A stretch of 64,000 nucleotides of DNA from G965222505 sp965222505 (GTDB lineage Bacteria > Bacteroidota > Rhodothermia > Rhodothermales > DATKEJ01): positions 1,736,001-1,800,000 of the forward strand of contig OZ244956.1 in NCBI GenBank assembly GCA_965222505.1, in the 5' to 3' direction. This document shows, piece after piece, positions 1-9,100 of this stretch (position 1 is the first letter of the stretch; each line of letters opens with the position of its first letter). Made by a program: the position numbers and the translations under genes. The notes beneath the pieces were generated by a model. That model searched no databases. It was given only the letters and a program-made list of their open reading frames with translations, and had not been told where the DNA came from.

Positions 1-824
1 TCCCCTTTGTGGATGTAGGTGGCTCCGGCTTCATAATCCGGTACCTCAACCGTCGGAATGTCGAGGGGCGAGACCCCGTACACGTTGGGGGCCGGGCCGT
101 TGATATCGTCGTTGGGCAAGAAGCCGTCACAGGTGAAGCACATCTTTCTCTTTACATACGTGCCGAACCCTTCAACCTGCGCTTTACCGAGGACCGCCAA
201 CATACCATTGGTGTGCAGGTTGACATTCTCCGTGGCCGTGCTTGCGAAGAAACGCGGTTCTCCAGTGAGCCACACCCCAAATTCGGGACTGGATGAAGCG
301 GTGGCTGTGGCGGCAACCGGGCCGTTGTTTAAAGTGCCACCTTCATCTGTACCTCCACCATCCTGATCGGTAATGCCCTGGTCGGTCCCGCTCGCAATGT
401 TGCTATTGTAACCCGGCGGAAGCCCCTCCCCAGCGGTGCCACAGGACCGGATGTAGGTGGCCTGTACGTTGTGCTCAACCTCACTAACGTTGGCGGTCAC
501 CAATACATCGACCGTATCCACAATGCACCCACCCCGGTCTGACGAACCGTAAGACGGATCAATATCAACCGAGTAGGTCCCGTGTTGGTATGCCTGGTCC
601 TGCACTTCATAAGCCGTCGGATCCACGCGCCAGCCCCCTTCCGAGGCATCGAGTTTGTGGATGGTGAGGTTGAACCCGGTCATCGCCACCTGGCGGGCCA
701 TGGTTTTGGCTGAGTGCGAATTTCCGGCCCGTTCAGTGTTCAGGCTGCCTGTCCATGCGCTCGAAAACATGGTAAAAGCAATGATCGTGGTGCTGGCGAT
801 CAGCAATATTCCGGCCTTACCCAT
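1..824 (-). CDS. Membrane-anchored pilin-like hypothetical protein, C-terminus cut by window edge
   Basis: An open frame of 274 codons begins at the ATG at 824 and runs off the window without a stop. The start is set by an AGAGAGG ribosome-binding site six bases upstream. The first 23 residues (MGKAGILLIASTTIIAFTMF...) form one membrane segment with almost no cytoplasmic tail. It is followed by a Thr/Ser/Gly-rich exported region with scattered cysteines, including a CFTC pair. This is the shape of a pseudopilin-like protein, but there is no prepilin peptidase site (Gly then Phe-x-x-x-Glu). It is the third of three similarly built proteins on the minus strand. A stem-loop repeat lies in the 112-bp gap between it and the preceding gene. 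Family not recognised; the pilin-like description is an inference from architecture. Confidence 0.6.
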   Translation of the reverse strand, partial: MGKAGILLIASTTIIAFTMFSSAWTGSLNTERAGNSHSAKTMARQVAMTGFNLTIHKLDASEGGWRVDPTAYEVQDQAYQHGTYSVDIDPSYGSSDRGGCIVDTVDVLVTANVSEVEHNVQATYIRSCGTAGEGLPPGYNSNIASGTDQGITDQDGGGTDEGGTLNNGPVAATATASSSPEFGVWLTGEPRFFASTATENVNLHTNGMLAVLGKAQVEGFGTYVKRKMCFTCDGFLPNDDINGPAPNVYGVSPLDIPTVEVPDYEAGATYIHKG

Positions 825-856
825 GATGATCCTCTCTAATTTGTATTTTTCGATTT

Positions 857-940
857 ACATCAGTCACGTTACGCCGTCTTGGCCCATTCGACCTTGTCGA
901 AATGCACAAGATCACCGACCCGCGGCGTAACATCAGTTAC
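857..940 (-). repeat. Stem-loop repeat element, copy 1 (twin at 60364-60436)
   Basis: Positions 868-876 (GTTACGCCG) and 923-931 (CGGCGTAAC) form a perfect nine-base stem around a 46-base interior. The interior holds CTTGTG and CGACAAG segments that can pair inside it. Read on the minus strand, about 70 bases match 60371-60436 (plus strand) with roughly seven differences. It lies between two minus-strand genes, just after the stop of one and 5' of the next, so it may be transcribed as a leader. It does not match any riboswitch core known to me. It could be a structured RNA or a small non-autonomous mobile repeat. Confidence 0.6.
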
Positions 941-1560
941 ATAATAATCAAGCTGACCGGGCGGAAGGTGTTCTGCCACCGGCGCTGGTAATCGTAGGTC
1001 TCGCTGTCGTCCACCCGGGTTGCCACGGCGAGGGCGATCTCAATGCGTTCGGTCTCCTGCGGAGGTCCAGTAAGCTGCTTACCGGCAGCATTCATGAGCC
1101 GCACGTCAAATTCCGTCATCCGCTCCAATAGGGTTGAAGAATAAAGTCCATCCACCTTGCGGACCAGCGTATAGGTGGGCACACGTTCGACCTCCAGGCC
1201 TGTTTTGACGCTGATGGAGTCGGTTTTCGTCCATCCGTAGCGAATTACGCGGGGCGTCGGTACGTCCTGGTCAATACGGGCCTGAAACACGATGTAACAC
1301 ATGCTGCCGACGGATTGCCGACAACTGGTGGTGTCCACCTGTGCACCGGGAAAAGCTTCGGCAGCGCTACTCACGCCGGAGCCGAGGTTACGAAAATCCT
1401 GTTCGATCATTTCAATGGCCGTGACGACCTTTTTATTCACGCGCTCATACTGAAGCGAGGCAATCGACGCATTTTGGCTGGTGCGCTGGATGCCAAACCC
1501 CATCACTGAGACGGCGATCGAGATCAGGGTGAGTAAAACCAGATAAGTAAGATGCTGCAT
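937..1560 (-). CDS. Pilin-like membrane-anchored protein
   Basis: This 207-residue protein has one N-terminal membrane helix (residues about 3-22) followed by a predicted alpha-helical stalk (residues 23-60) and a globular exported region of mixed beta character. That layout resembles minor pseudopilins of the PulJ/PilW kind, yet the Gly-Phe-x-x-x-Glu cleavage signature is missing. The exported part contains two cysteines close together (TTSCRQSVGSMC) that could form a disulfide. The gene lies 61 bp after the upstream pilin-like gene and 112 bp before the next, all on the minus strand, which suggests one transcript and a shared surface assembly. Function is not known; the assignment rests on shape and context. 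Confidence 0.6.
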   Translation of the reverse strand: MQHLTYLVLLTLISIAVSVMGFGIQRTSQNASIASLQYERVNKKVVTAIEMIEQDFRNLGSGVSSAAEAFPGAQVDTTSCRQSVGSMCYIVFQARIDQDVPTPRVIRYGWTKTDSISVKTGLEVERVPTYTLVRKVDGLYSSTLLERMTEFDVRLMNAAGKQLTGPPQETERIEIALAVATRVDDSETYDYQRRWQNTFRPVSLIIM

Positions 1561-1621
1561 AACAATTCCGAGTCAAATGCCAGCCGGGGCCGGCATGCGC
1601 CAGAAAGACAAATGGAGTATG

Positions 1622-2125
1622 TTAGGACTGATAGATGTACACGCGCCCGACCTCCACAATAATCGGCTGTCCGTTTTTGCGAAGGTGCGGGCTTGCAATA
1701 TGCAGGACCACCTCTTTGGCAAAAGACTGGGTGACCGAAGGCTGAGTGGGATCGTCTACATCCAGATAGCGAACGCCGATCTTGACCTTGTATTGGAGCT
1801 TCTGGCGCTCGACCGTTAGGATTTTACCGTGAAAATCGTCAATGTCAACGCAGTCGACTTCCGGGTCACAGTCACGCCCAAATTCATCCATGGGCGTGAA
1901 CGTTTTGGGGGACAGTTCGGAAACGGGTGTGGTCGCCCCGATCGTGCGCGAATCGAACGGGCGGGCTGCGAGGTCTTCGAAGACCTCATTGGCAATGCCG
2001 CTGATCTGACTTCGGACTTCGTGCTGATCGATCAACGTTGAAACCGTAGCCGACTGCACCATCACCGAATGCCCCAGCAACATGCCGAAGGCCATAGCCC
2101 CCAGCGCATAGATTAGTTCATCCAT
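1622..2125 (-). CDS. Pilin-like membrane-anchored protein, first of a three-gene set
   Basis: A protein of 167 residues with a membrane helix near residues 5-24 and an exported domain rich in charged residues. The start at 2125 is supported by a strong AGGAGG five bases upstream. A cysteine-bearing acidic loop (RDCDPEVDCVDIDD) in the middle could bind metal or form a disulfide. Like the next two genes it has a very short N-terminal tail and a single anchor, the layout of class III or pseudopilin proteins, without a recognisable prepilin cleavage motif. It is the promoter-proximal gene of the set. No family assignment is possible from sequence reading alone. Confidence 0.6.
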   Translation of the reverse strand: MDELIYALGAMAFGMLLGHSVMVQSATVSTLIDQHEVRSQISGIANEVFEDLAARPFDSRTIGATTPVSELSPKTFTPMDEFGRDCDPEVDCVDIDDFHGKILTVERQKLQYKVKIGVRYLDVDDPTQPSVTQSFAKEVVLHIASPHLRKNGQPIIVEVGRVYIYQS

Positions 2126-2851
2126 GATTCCTCCTTTGAGGTGGCCGCATGGTTACCCGGAAGCCCTCCCAAGGCTTCCATACCAACAGGTGCAGGATGC
2201 AAAGCACACCATCGAGGGAACAGGGTAAACGCGTCCAAATGCACAGTATGCCCCCTATCGGTGAATGGGAGCGGATCATTGCGCCTCTCATCCGGAGCCT
2301 CAATTCAACCGGATCGAAGGCGCAAACCTCCTTGTTTATCATGATGGAAAAACAGAATCGGCGTCCGCCGACCTCAAGCGTTTGGTGACACCATTCTGCT
2401 CCGAACCTATAATTCGGACCTCCAAGATAAGAAAAACATAGCCTTTATTCCATTCTTTTGGCCCGAAAAGAAATTAAAACACACAATAACCTATATATGC
2501 AATCATTTCATGATCTTGTGCCATACACGTTGCGGCCTTGACTTCTTCATTTTTGCTTTATACTGTGTGTATGTTTGGCTATTCTTCCAGGCCCACCATC
2601 ATCTTCCATTTTACAGATATCACGGATGTCGAATTTTCCCGTACCGCGGGGGAAAAATAGAAGCCTTGCCCCGTGTCATCGCAAACCCCGCACCAAGCGG
2701 GGTGTGGCGATCCCATTACAAACAGTTCGGCATGGGATGGCCACGTCGCCCCGCGCCGATTCTCGGCGCACGGCTCCTCGCCATGACACGTAGGCATGAC
2801 TGCGCTATCTCCTAGTGCTCTGACAATGAGCGGCGCATTGCTAACAACAAT
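2126..2851. other. Gene-free region with a REP-like palindromic repeat (about 2661-2805)
   Basis: No convincing gene is seen here; the open frames are short, overlap on both strands and lack family features. Positions 2661-2805 contain a composite of inverted segments (CGTGTCATCGC ... GCCATGACACG at the two ends, with GTGGCGATCCCAT and ATGGGATGGCCAC inside). Similar pieces occur at 29008-29090 and 50868-51000. The stretch 2400-2560 is AT-rich and may carry the promoter for the pilin-like genes, but no clear -33/-7 pair was identified. Confidence 0.5.
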
Positions 2852-2888
2852 AAAACGCCCCCCGGCGCAGTGCCAAGGGGCGTTTTTT
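2852..2888 (-). terminator. Rho-independent terminator, probably bidirectional
   Basis: AAAACGCCCC at 2852-2861 pairs with GGGGCGTTTT at 2877-2886 around a GC-rich loop. There is a T-run on the plus strand and TTTTATT on the minus strand. It lies about 40 bp beyond the stop of the minus-strand gene ending at 2930 and is well placed to end the long envelope operon. Confidence 0.8.
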
Positions 2889-2929
2889 ATGCTGGATGAC
2901 CCCAGATTACTTACGTGAATAGGCTTTGC

Positions 2930-4954
2930 CTACTTCATCAGAAGCATCTTGCGGGTGAGGGTCTGGTCGGCGGTCTTCAGTTGGTAGAAGTACACGCCGC
3001 TGGACAGGCCGGCTGCGTCGAAGGAGACGCGGTAGGTCGAGGCAGGCTGAATGCCGTCGACGAGCGTATCGACGAGGCGACCCGTGACGTCGAAGATCCG
3101 GACGGTTACGTTTTGTACATCGTTGATGGTGTACTCAAACGTGGTGGTCGGATTGAACGGGTTCGGGTAGTTCTCACCCAGGGAAACCTGATTTGGAATT
3201 TCCCCACCGACGGGCTCAACCGAGGTCAGGACCGAGGGATTCGGGTCGAACGGATAGCCACCATCGGGTGCATTAACTTGGAACGCTTCCTGTACCAGGT
3301 CCACAGACTCGGGCCAGGTGCCATCATCATTCGGGGTGATGAAACGCGTGCGGCGGCGGCCTGCACCAAACCCGGCTTCAGGTTCAGCGGTGTAAGCGCC
3401 GACTTGACCATAGGCATAGCTGTACTGAATGCCGCTGTAGGTCGGGCCGGCCACGGCCAGGGTACCGGTGAAGTAGCCATCACCGTCATCATCCGTCAAA
3501 TGCAACACCGGTACGCCAGACTCAAGCCCTTGCGTAAAGGTCCAGATCGGATCCGGGAACTGCACGAAGGCGCTGTCTCCGGCGGACGGATCGAACGGCG
3601 CGGCCTGGTTGGCTACGGCGTTGGCCATGTCTACCGAGAAATTGACATTCACGGTGTACGCATCCGAGATGATGTTGTCCGGGAAGATGTCGTTAAAGCG
3701 GAGTACACCGAGATCCTGATCGGCATCCGGGTTGCCATCAAAGGCGAAGGTCCGGTTCCCCCCTTGCACGGTGATCGGCTCTTCCCAGCCACTCGGCGGG
3801 TCCTGGCCGAAGGCATCGCGGAAGGCTTCATCGTTCAGGTTCAGGAAGAACTTGAAGTTGACATCGTTGCCCGGCACCGCCGTCACGGGGATGGCCGCTT
3901 CAAAGGTGTCTTCACCCGGTACGCGGTCGAGCAGGCAGGAATCCTGGTTATCTGCACCACAGCCCCAGCCGTTAAATTCGCCGCGCACTTCGAGGGTATC
4001 CCCCCGGCTGCGGTCGAAGATGCCGATGGTTTCCATCGGGCTGAGGTCTACAGCGAACAGCACGGTAGCCGTTTGCGGGCCGCTGCCGGTAATCGCGGGG
4101 GATTCAGAGAAGAGCACCCACTGAAGGGTCGTATCGCTGGCGGGAATGGTGAAGGTGCGGTTATCACTACTTTCCCAGCCTTCCGGATCGAGGATGTACT
4201 TGTATTGCTGCTCCACACCGACAAGCGCCGTCGAGTAGTAGGCTACACCAGAGAAGAGGTCATAGCCGGGCACGTTTTCCGTGTCTGATTCCGGCGAGAG
4301 GATCACCTGGGTCATGCCCCAGTGGAGCGGACCGATGGCGGTGCCAGGCGCATTCAAGCTGTCCCCACGAATCCCGATGACCTGTTCGGCTGTGCGGTCG
4401 TAACCGGCCACGGCAGCAGCTTCGGTGTTCATGTAGACGCGAAACCATACGCCGACGCTATCCGTCTTGCTTTCAAACGGACGCCAGTCGTATTCCATGT
4501 CTTCTCCTTTTTCGAAGAAGTGCAGGGGCAGTTCGAGGTCGCCGGTACCGGCTTCGATGGCATGGTTACCACCGTCTTCCCAACCACCGACGCCAGATCC
4601 GCTGGTTTCGGCCTGGGTGGAGAAGAACTTTACTTCTGCCGGAGCATTGTCGGGAATTTGGAAAGACACTTCCCAATAGTCCCCACCGATGTTCGTCGGC
4701 CGGAGGGTGGTGTTGTCATTCCAGTCGATCACGTTGCCATCGGGCAGGGTGTAGGGCGCTTCCAACTCACCGTTGGCGTCGCTATCGACGGCCCCACGCA
4801 ACTGGATGTCCACGTTGGCCGTGGTGGTATCCGGCAGCGTCGCCGTGTTGAGCGTCAGCGTAACGGTGCGTTGCGCGTTTGCGGTCGTGCCCATGCCAAG
4901 CATCAGGACGAGCGCCCCGAGCCAGCGTAGATACGACTTGGTAGGTAGGTTCAT
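2930..4954 (-). CDS. Secreted protein with starch-binding-like domains and type IX sorting domain
   Basis: The chosen start (MNLPTKSYLRW...) gives a signal peptide ending at ANAQ and a mature protein of about 645 residues; an earlier in-frame Met at 5029 would spoil the signal peptide. The body looks like four beta-sandwich repeats (about 28-120, 155-270, 295-410, 430-530). The third includes VRGEFNGW, typical of CBM20/CBM48-type starch-binding folds. The last ~85 residues hold ENYPNPFNPTT and end in RKMLLMK, a type IX secretion (por) sorting domain that directs export and surface attachment. It is the last gene of the minus-strand operon with the PorV-like protein and TonB receptor, which fits a surface glycan-binding role. 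No catalytic domain is visible. Confidence 0.75.
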   Translation of the reverse strand: MNLPTKSYLRWLGALVLMLGMGTTANAQRTVTLTLNTATLPDTTTANVDIQLRGAVDSDANGELEAPYTLPDGNVIDWNDNTTLRPTNIGGDYWEVSFQIPDNAPAEVKFFSTQAETSGSGVGGWEDGGNHAIEAGTGDLELPLHFFEKGEDMEYDWRPFESKTDSVGVWFRVYMNTEAAAVAGYDRTAEQVIGIRGDSLNAPGTAIGPLHWGMTQVILSPESDTENVPGYDLFSGVAYYSTALVGVEQQYKYILDPEGWESSDNRTFTIPASDTTLQWVLFSESPAITGSGPQTATVLFAVDLSPMETIGIFDRSRGDTLEVRGEFNGWGCGADNQDSCLLDRVPGEDTFEAAIPVTAVPGNDVNFKFFLNLNDEAFRDAFGQDPPSGWEEPITVQGGNRTFAFDGNPDADQDLGVLRFNDIFPDNIISDAYTVNVNFSVDMANAVANQAAPFDPSAGDSAFVQFPDPIWTFTQGLESGVPVLHLTDDDGDGYFTGTLAVAGPTYSGIQYSYAYGQVGAYTAEPEAGFGAGRRRTRFITPNDDGTWPESVDLVQEAFQVNAPDGGYPFDPNPSVLTSVEPVGGEIPNQVSLGENYPNPFNPTTTFEYTINDVQNVTVRIFDVTGRLVDTLVDGIQPASTYRVSFDAAGLSSGVYFYQLKTADQTLTRKMLLMK

Positions 4955-5047
4955 AAGGATTGTTGGTTTGGTTATTGGGTATGATGATAGGGTTTGTAGT
5001 GGGCTTTTGGGGATATTCTTGTTAGACAATCAAAGAAGGCTGTTTAT

Positions 5048-6094
5048 TCAAAAATTCAGGGCGACGGTGAAGCGGTTGACGGCGGAGAAATATTCCTGGG
5101 CTTCAAAAGCGTAATCAAGGGCGAAGTTCAGGGTGCCAAACCCGTACCGCAGGCCACCGCCGACGGCAACGGAGCGCAGGGCATCATTCAAAAACAGTTC
5201 GCTGTATCCGGCACGAAGCAACACCAGATCGCCCAGCAGGCCCAATTCGGCCCCAACGTTCACATACTGTTCGCTGTTATTTGGGTTCAGGGCATCGATG
5301 GCCAGGGTCAAGCGCGTACCATCATTCTGGAGCACCTCACCGGCCAGACCAATCCGCATGGTGAGTGGCAGATCAAAGGCATCAGTATTGAGGCTGGCCC
5401 GGTTGCTCTGGTTGTTGCCCGCGTTGTTCGGATCAATATCAACAACCACCAGCAAGTCGTCCCCTCCCAGTTTCATCTTTGAACCGAAATTGGAAATGGA
5501 CGCGCCCAGCCGGATGCCCCGGAACGGAGTCACGAACATGGTTCCAATGTCCAAAGCTACCCCGTTTGCCGTGGAATTCCAAATGCGCTCACTGACCACT
5601 TTGGCCGTACCGCCGATGGAGAACCGGTCAGTCAGCCGCCGCCCGTAGGACAGGGCCAATGCGTAGGAACCAGCCGTAAAGGTCTCCCCGGTGCCATCCT
5701 GCATCTCGACGGTCGTCACTTCCATCTCAGGGGTCCGCATGGAGGTAATGCCAACGCCAATGGTGCCGAGGCGCGTCGGGTAGGCAATTGAGATGTAGTT
5801 AAAGTCCACCCCGGCCAACCAACTGGCATATTCAACCGTCAAGGCCCCTTTGGGCATAGACGCCAGACCAGCAGGGTTCCAGTAGATGGAGGTGCCGTCA
5901 TCAACGGAAGCGGTGATGGCATTCCCCATGGCCGAAGCCCGCGCCCCGATGGGGATGGTCAGGAAGTCGGCGGCGGTGGTGCCGCGTTTGGTGACTTCCC
6001 GTGTGCTGCTGCCAAATTGGGCCTGGACCGGCTGGATCCACAGCAGAAGACCGAGCAAGCCGATCAGGTAGGCCGATGTTCGATGTTTCATCAC
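5048..6094 (-). CDS. PorV/PorQ family outer-membrane protein
   Basis: 348 residues with a signal peptide ending near VQAQ. The segment TIPIGARASAMGNA followed by IYWNPAGLA is the hallmark N-terminal block of the PorV/PorQ family, outer-membrane beta-barrels related to FadL. Alternating amphipathic strands continue to a C-terminal aromatic residue (VALNF). PorV shuttles type IX cargo and PorQ helps with attachment; related copies next to TonB receptors are frequent in this lineage. Here it sits 7 bp downstream of the large secreted protein gene and 94 bp before the starch-binding-like cargo gene. This suggests a locus-specific partner for that cargo rather than the core PorV, although sequence alone does not separate the two. 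Confidence 0.85.
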   Translation of the reverse strand: MMKHRTSAYLIGLLGLLLWIQPVQAQFGSSTREVTKRGTTAADFLTIPIGARASAMGNAITASVDDGTSIYWNPAGLASMPKGALTVEYASWLAGVDFNYISIAYPTRLGTIGVGITSMRTPEMEVTTVEMQDGTGETFTAGSYALALSYGRRLTDRFSIGGTAKVVSERIWNSTANGVALDIGTMFVTPFRGIRLGASISNFGSKMKLGGDDLLVVVDIDPNNAGNNQSNRASLNTDAFDLPLTMRIGLAGEVLQNDGTRLTLAIDALNPNNSEQYVNVGAELGLLGDLVLLRAGYSELFLNDALRSVAVGGGLRYGFGTLNFALDYAFEAQEYFSAVNRFTVALNF

Positions 6095-6100
6095 AATTTT

Positions 6101-9100
6101 CTATTTAATAATCGCAAAAGTCCCTTCCACCTCGCCGATGCCGGGGGCTTCAATATGGTACAGGTAGACGCCGTAGGAGACGGTCAGGCGGTCTTCGCTT
6201 TGCAGGTCCCATTCGACGATGCCATTGAGCAGTTCTTCCGGCCCGATGTTGTCGTTGGATCCCATGTTGCGATCCAGTTGCTTCACCAGCCGTCCGCCGA
6301 TCGTGAAAATCCGAATGGTACACTTGGGCGGCAGGTTGACGAACTGAACCCGGCGTGGCCCACGGCCCGTGCTGAACGGGTTAAGCGGCTCAAACCGGTT
6401 CGTCACGACGTACGGATTGGGCACCACCTTGATGTCTTCCAACTGCGAACTTGCCAGGTCCTCATCCAGCGTCGGCCCCACGGTCGTGAATTCAAATACA
6501 TCCGAAGAGAGAAATGGCTTACGCACCTTGATCTGGGCCTCATCCCCTTGCGTGGGGTTCACCCGGTCCGACAGTACAAAGTTCAGACTGAATTCCCACG
6601 TCACGATTTCCTCGCCACTGTCATCCCCAATGCGGGGCTCAACCAAGATGATCCGGTCACTTTCAGCTTCATTCGGATCGGCGCTAAAAGAAGCAGGTTC
6701 CGTTGAGGTCGGCGAGACGAAGTCGTCCCCTGTGAGGTCCCAGAAGGCATAGTTGACTTCTTCACCCGTGGACTCGTTGATGACCCGGAAGTTGGTCGGG
6801 CGCGCAGGCAACAGCGTCCGGCGGCGGGCCTGGAGTTCTACCGACTGCCCTTCGCCGGCACCGATGATTTCTACTTTGTAATCGGCTGGATTCCGGAAGC
6901 CTTTCAGGAAACCGGCAGCCAGATAGGGTTTGATGGAGATGGGGAAGATCTCCTCCCGGTTCCATCCCGTCTCGCTGGAATTGACGGTCACAAATGGATC
7001 GGAGAAAAACTCCAGTTCAAACCCGAAGGGCTCGCCTTCATCCGAGAACACGGGGAAGTCCACGCCCTCTTTGAAGGCTTCCGAGGAGGCGATGACCGTT
7101 TTTCCATCCGTAATGTCTTCAAGTTTGAAGTGCTTGGTGGTCAGGGTGTCCGGCGCGTTGCGGCCCCCATCACGCAGCGTATCGGCGAAGGTAATGCGGT
7201 ACCGGTGCCCGTCCTTGATGGTGCGGGGGTCCACAATGCGATAGCCGATCTGGCTGGACGTGAACCCAACGGTCCGCTGCAGGTCCTGGATGTCGGCATT
7301 GCGCAGGCCGGCGGCGGGGGCAGCGGGTGTCACTTCCACGACGTTCCGGCCCGTCTCGATGTCCCCCCCCGGCGAGCGGCGAATGCGGACGGGCGTTTCG
7401 GTCGGCGGAATGTTGTCGATGGCCGAGCCGTAATCGTAGGCCGTGACGGCATAAAAGTAGGTGATGCCGTTGGTTACATCGGTATCGACGTACACGTGGG
7501 CCAGACCTGAAGCATCTTCGTTGGCATCCCGACTGTTGTTGCCGAGGTAGAATTTTACCCCGTTAATATCGACGGGATGAAAGCCTTCAAAGCCATCAAT
7601 CTTGTCAAATTGGGCTATGGGTTTACGAATCAACTGGTTACCGAAACCATCGGTGATGGTGGTTGCATCAATGAAAGCCGGATCGGTGGAGCGATAGACC
7701 CGGTACCCTTCAAAGTCGCGCGGGTCCCGCCCGAGGCCCGCCAGGAACTGGTCGAAGGATTCTTCGGCATCGGTATCCCAGTACAGGGTTACCCTTCCAT
7801 CACCGGGTACCGCCGTCAGGACGGGTGTAATGGGGGCTTGCGCAAACTGGTAATCTTCCAGGTAGGCTTGCAGGGCATTGTCCCGCGAGTCCAGCGCCTG
7901 ATCCCGGTCTTGCCCGATCTGAATGGAGAGCGAAATGCGCTCGGTCTGCCCGGCTTTGAGCGGGAAGAGGCTACTCGTCACGACGAGGTCGTTTTCGCCC
8001 GGTTCGGGGATGTTGATGTCCAGGTCCCCCGGAATCATGTAGGTGAAGTACAGGAAGCGGTCCGACTGTGAGTTGAAGTTCAGCGAGAAGGCCGGAATGA
8101 TCTGTACGTTCGTCAGACCGATCTGGTCGGATTCCGAAACGTCTGTCACGTCGATGTTGCGTTCGCCGGGAAAGCTGGTCCCGGCCCCGGTGGTGGGTTG
8201 GCCGTCGCCGTCACCGGCGTCGCCGTTGAAGGCCGTGCCGTCCAGGCCTGTATCGTCCTGCAAGGGGTTCCAGTCACCGTCATTGTCGATGCCATCGGCG
8301 CGGCTTTCATCGATCATCTCGTCGATGCCTTCGTCGATGCCTTCATCAACGGCCCCATCCTCGTCGTTGTCGATGCCGTCGGCGTAGGCTTTGCCCAGGT
8401 CCGAGGCGGTTACATCGTAGAGAATCACGTTGGTACCCGGCACGCGGTAGCGGCCGTAGGGATCGCTGGCGGCGGCATCCACAATGGCTTGATCAATCAG
8501 GGGAGAACCCGGTTCGGAAAGGTACGGATAGGCGCTGGTCGGGTTGGCATGCGAATCGTCATTGTCGATGCCGTCTTTGAACGTGCGGCCTACGTCAGTT
8601 TCATCGAGCCCCAGCAGGTGTGTCTGGCCTTGCTGCACCGGGTCGTTCTGTGGCCCCGGAGGCCAGCGTAAGAACACATCGCCCGAGGCTTCGGCCACCA
8701 TGGTCGCATCGATGGTCGGGCCACCGGTTTCGCCATCGCCGTCGTTGTCGATAAAGTCGGCATACCCCACGCCGGCACTTTGGGCTTGCTCTCCGCTGAA
8801 GGGTACGTGGGTCAGGTTTTCATCAATGAGGCCGTTGCCGTTGTCATCCACGCCGTTGGAGGGGTCTTCCCCACCCAGAAATTCTTCCGGAACGATGGGG
8901 CTGTTACATTCTCCGATACTCGGTATACAGTCGATGGTCGTACCGTCCCCATCGTTGTCGATGCGGTCCACGGCATTGCCGGGGGTTTCGAGGAAAGCAA
9001 TGGCGGCTACACCGACGGGGTCCGAGCCGAAGGGTTCGGTGCCCACACCGTCGAGGTCCGTCATGAAGGCCACGTCCTCTTCCACATCAAAGAAGGGAAT

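Noticed and set aside
857..940. Possible integron attC recombination site because of the GTTA...TAAC stem
   Set aside because: attC sites run TAAC ... GTTA outward; here the ends are GTTACGCC ... GGCGTAAC, the opposite arrangement, and no integrase gene or cassette array is present.
2118..2342. Open frame of 74 codons on the minus strand upstream of the pilin-like genes
   Set aside because: It overlaps the start region and strong ribosome-binding site of the downstream gene, has no domain or signal, and overlaps open frames on the other strand.
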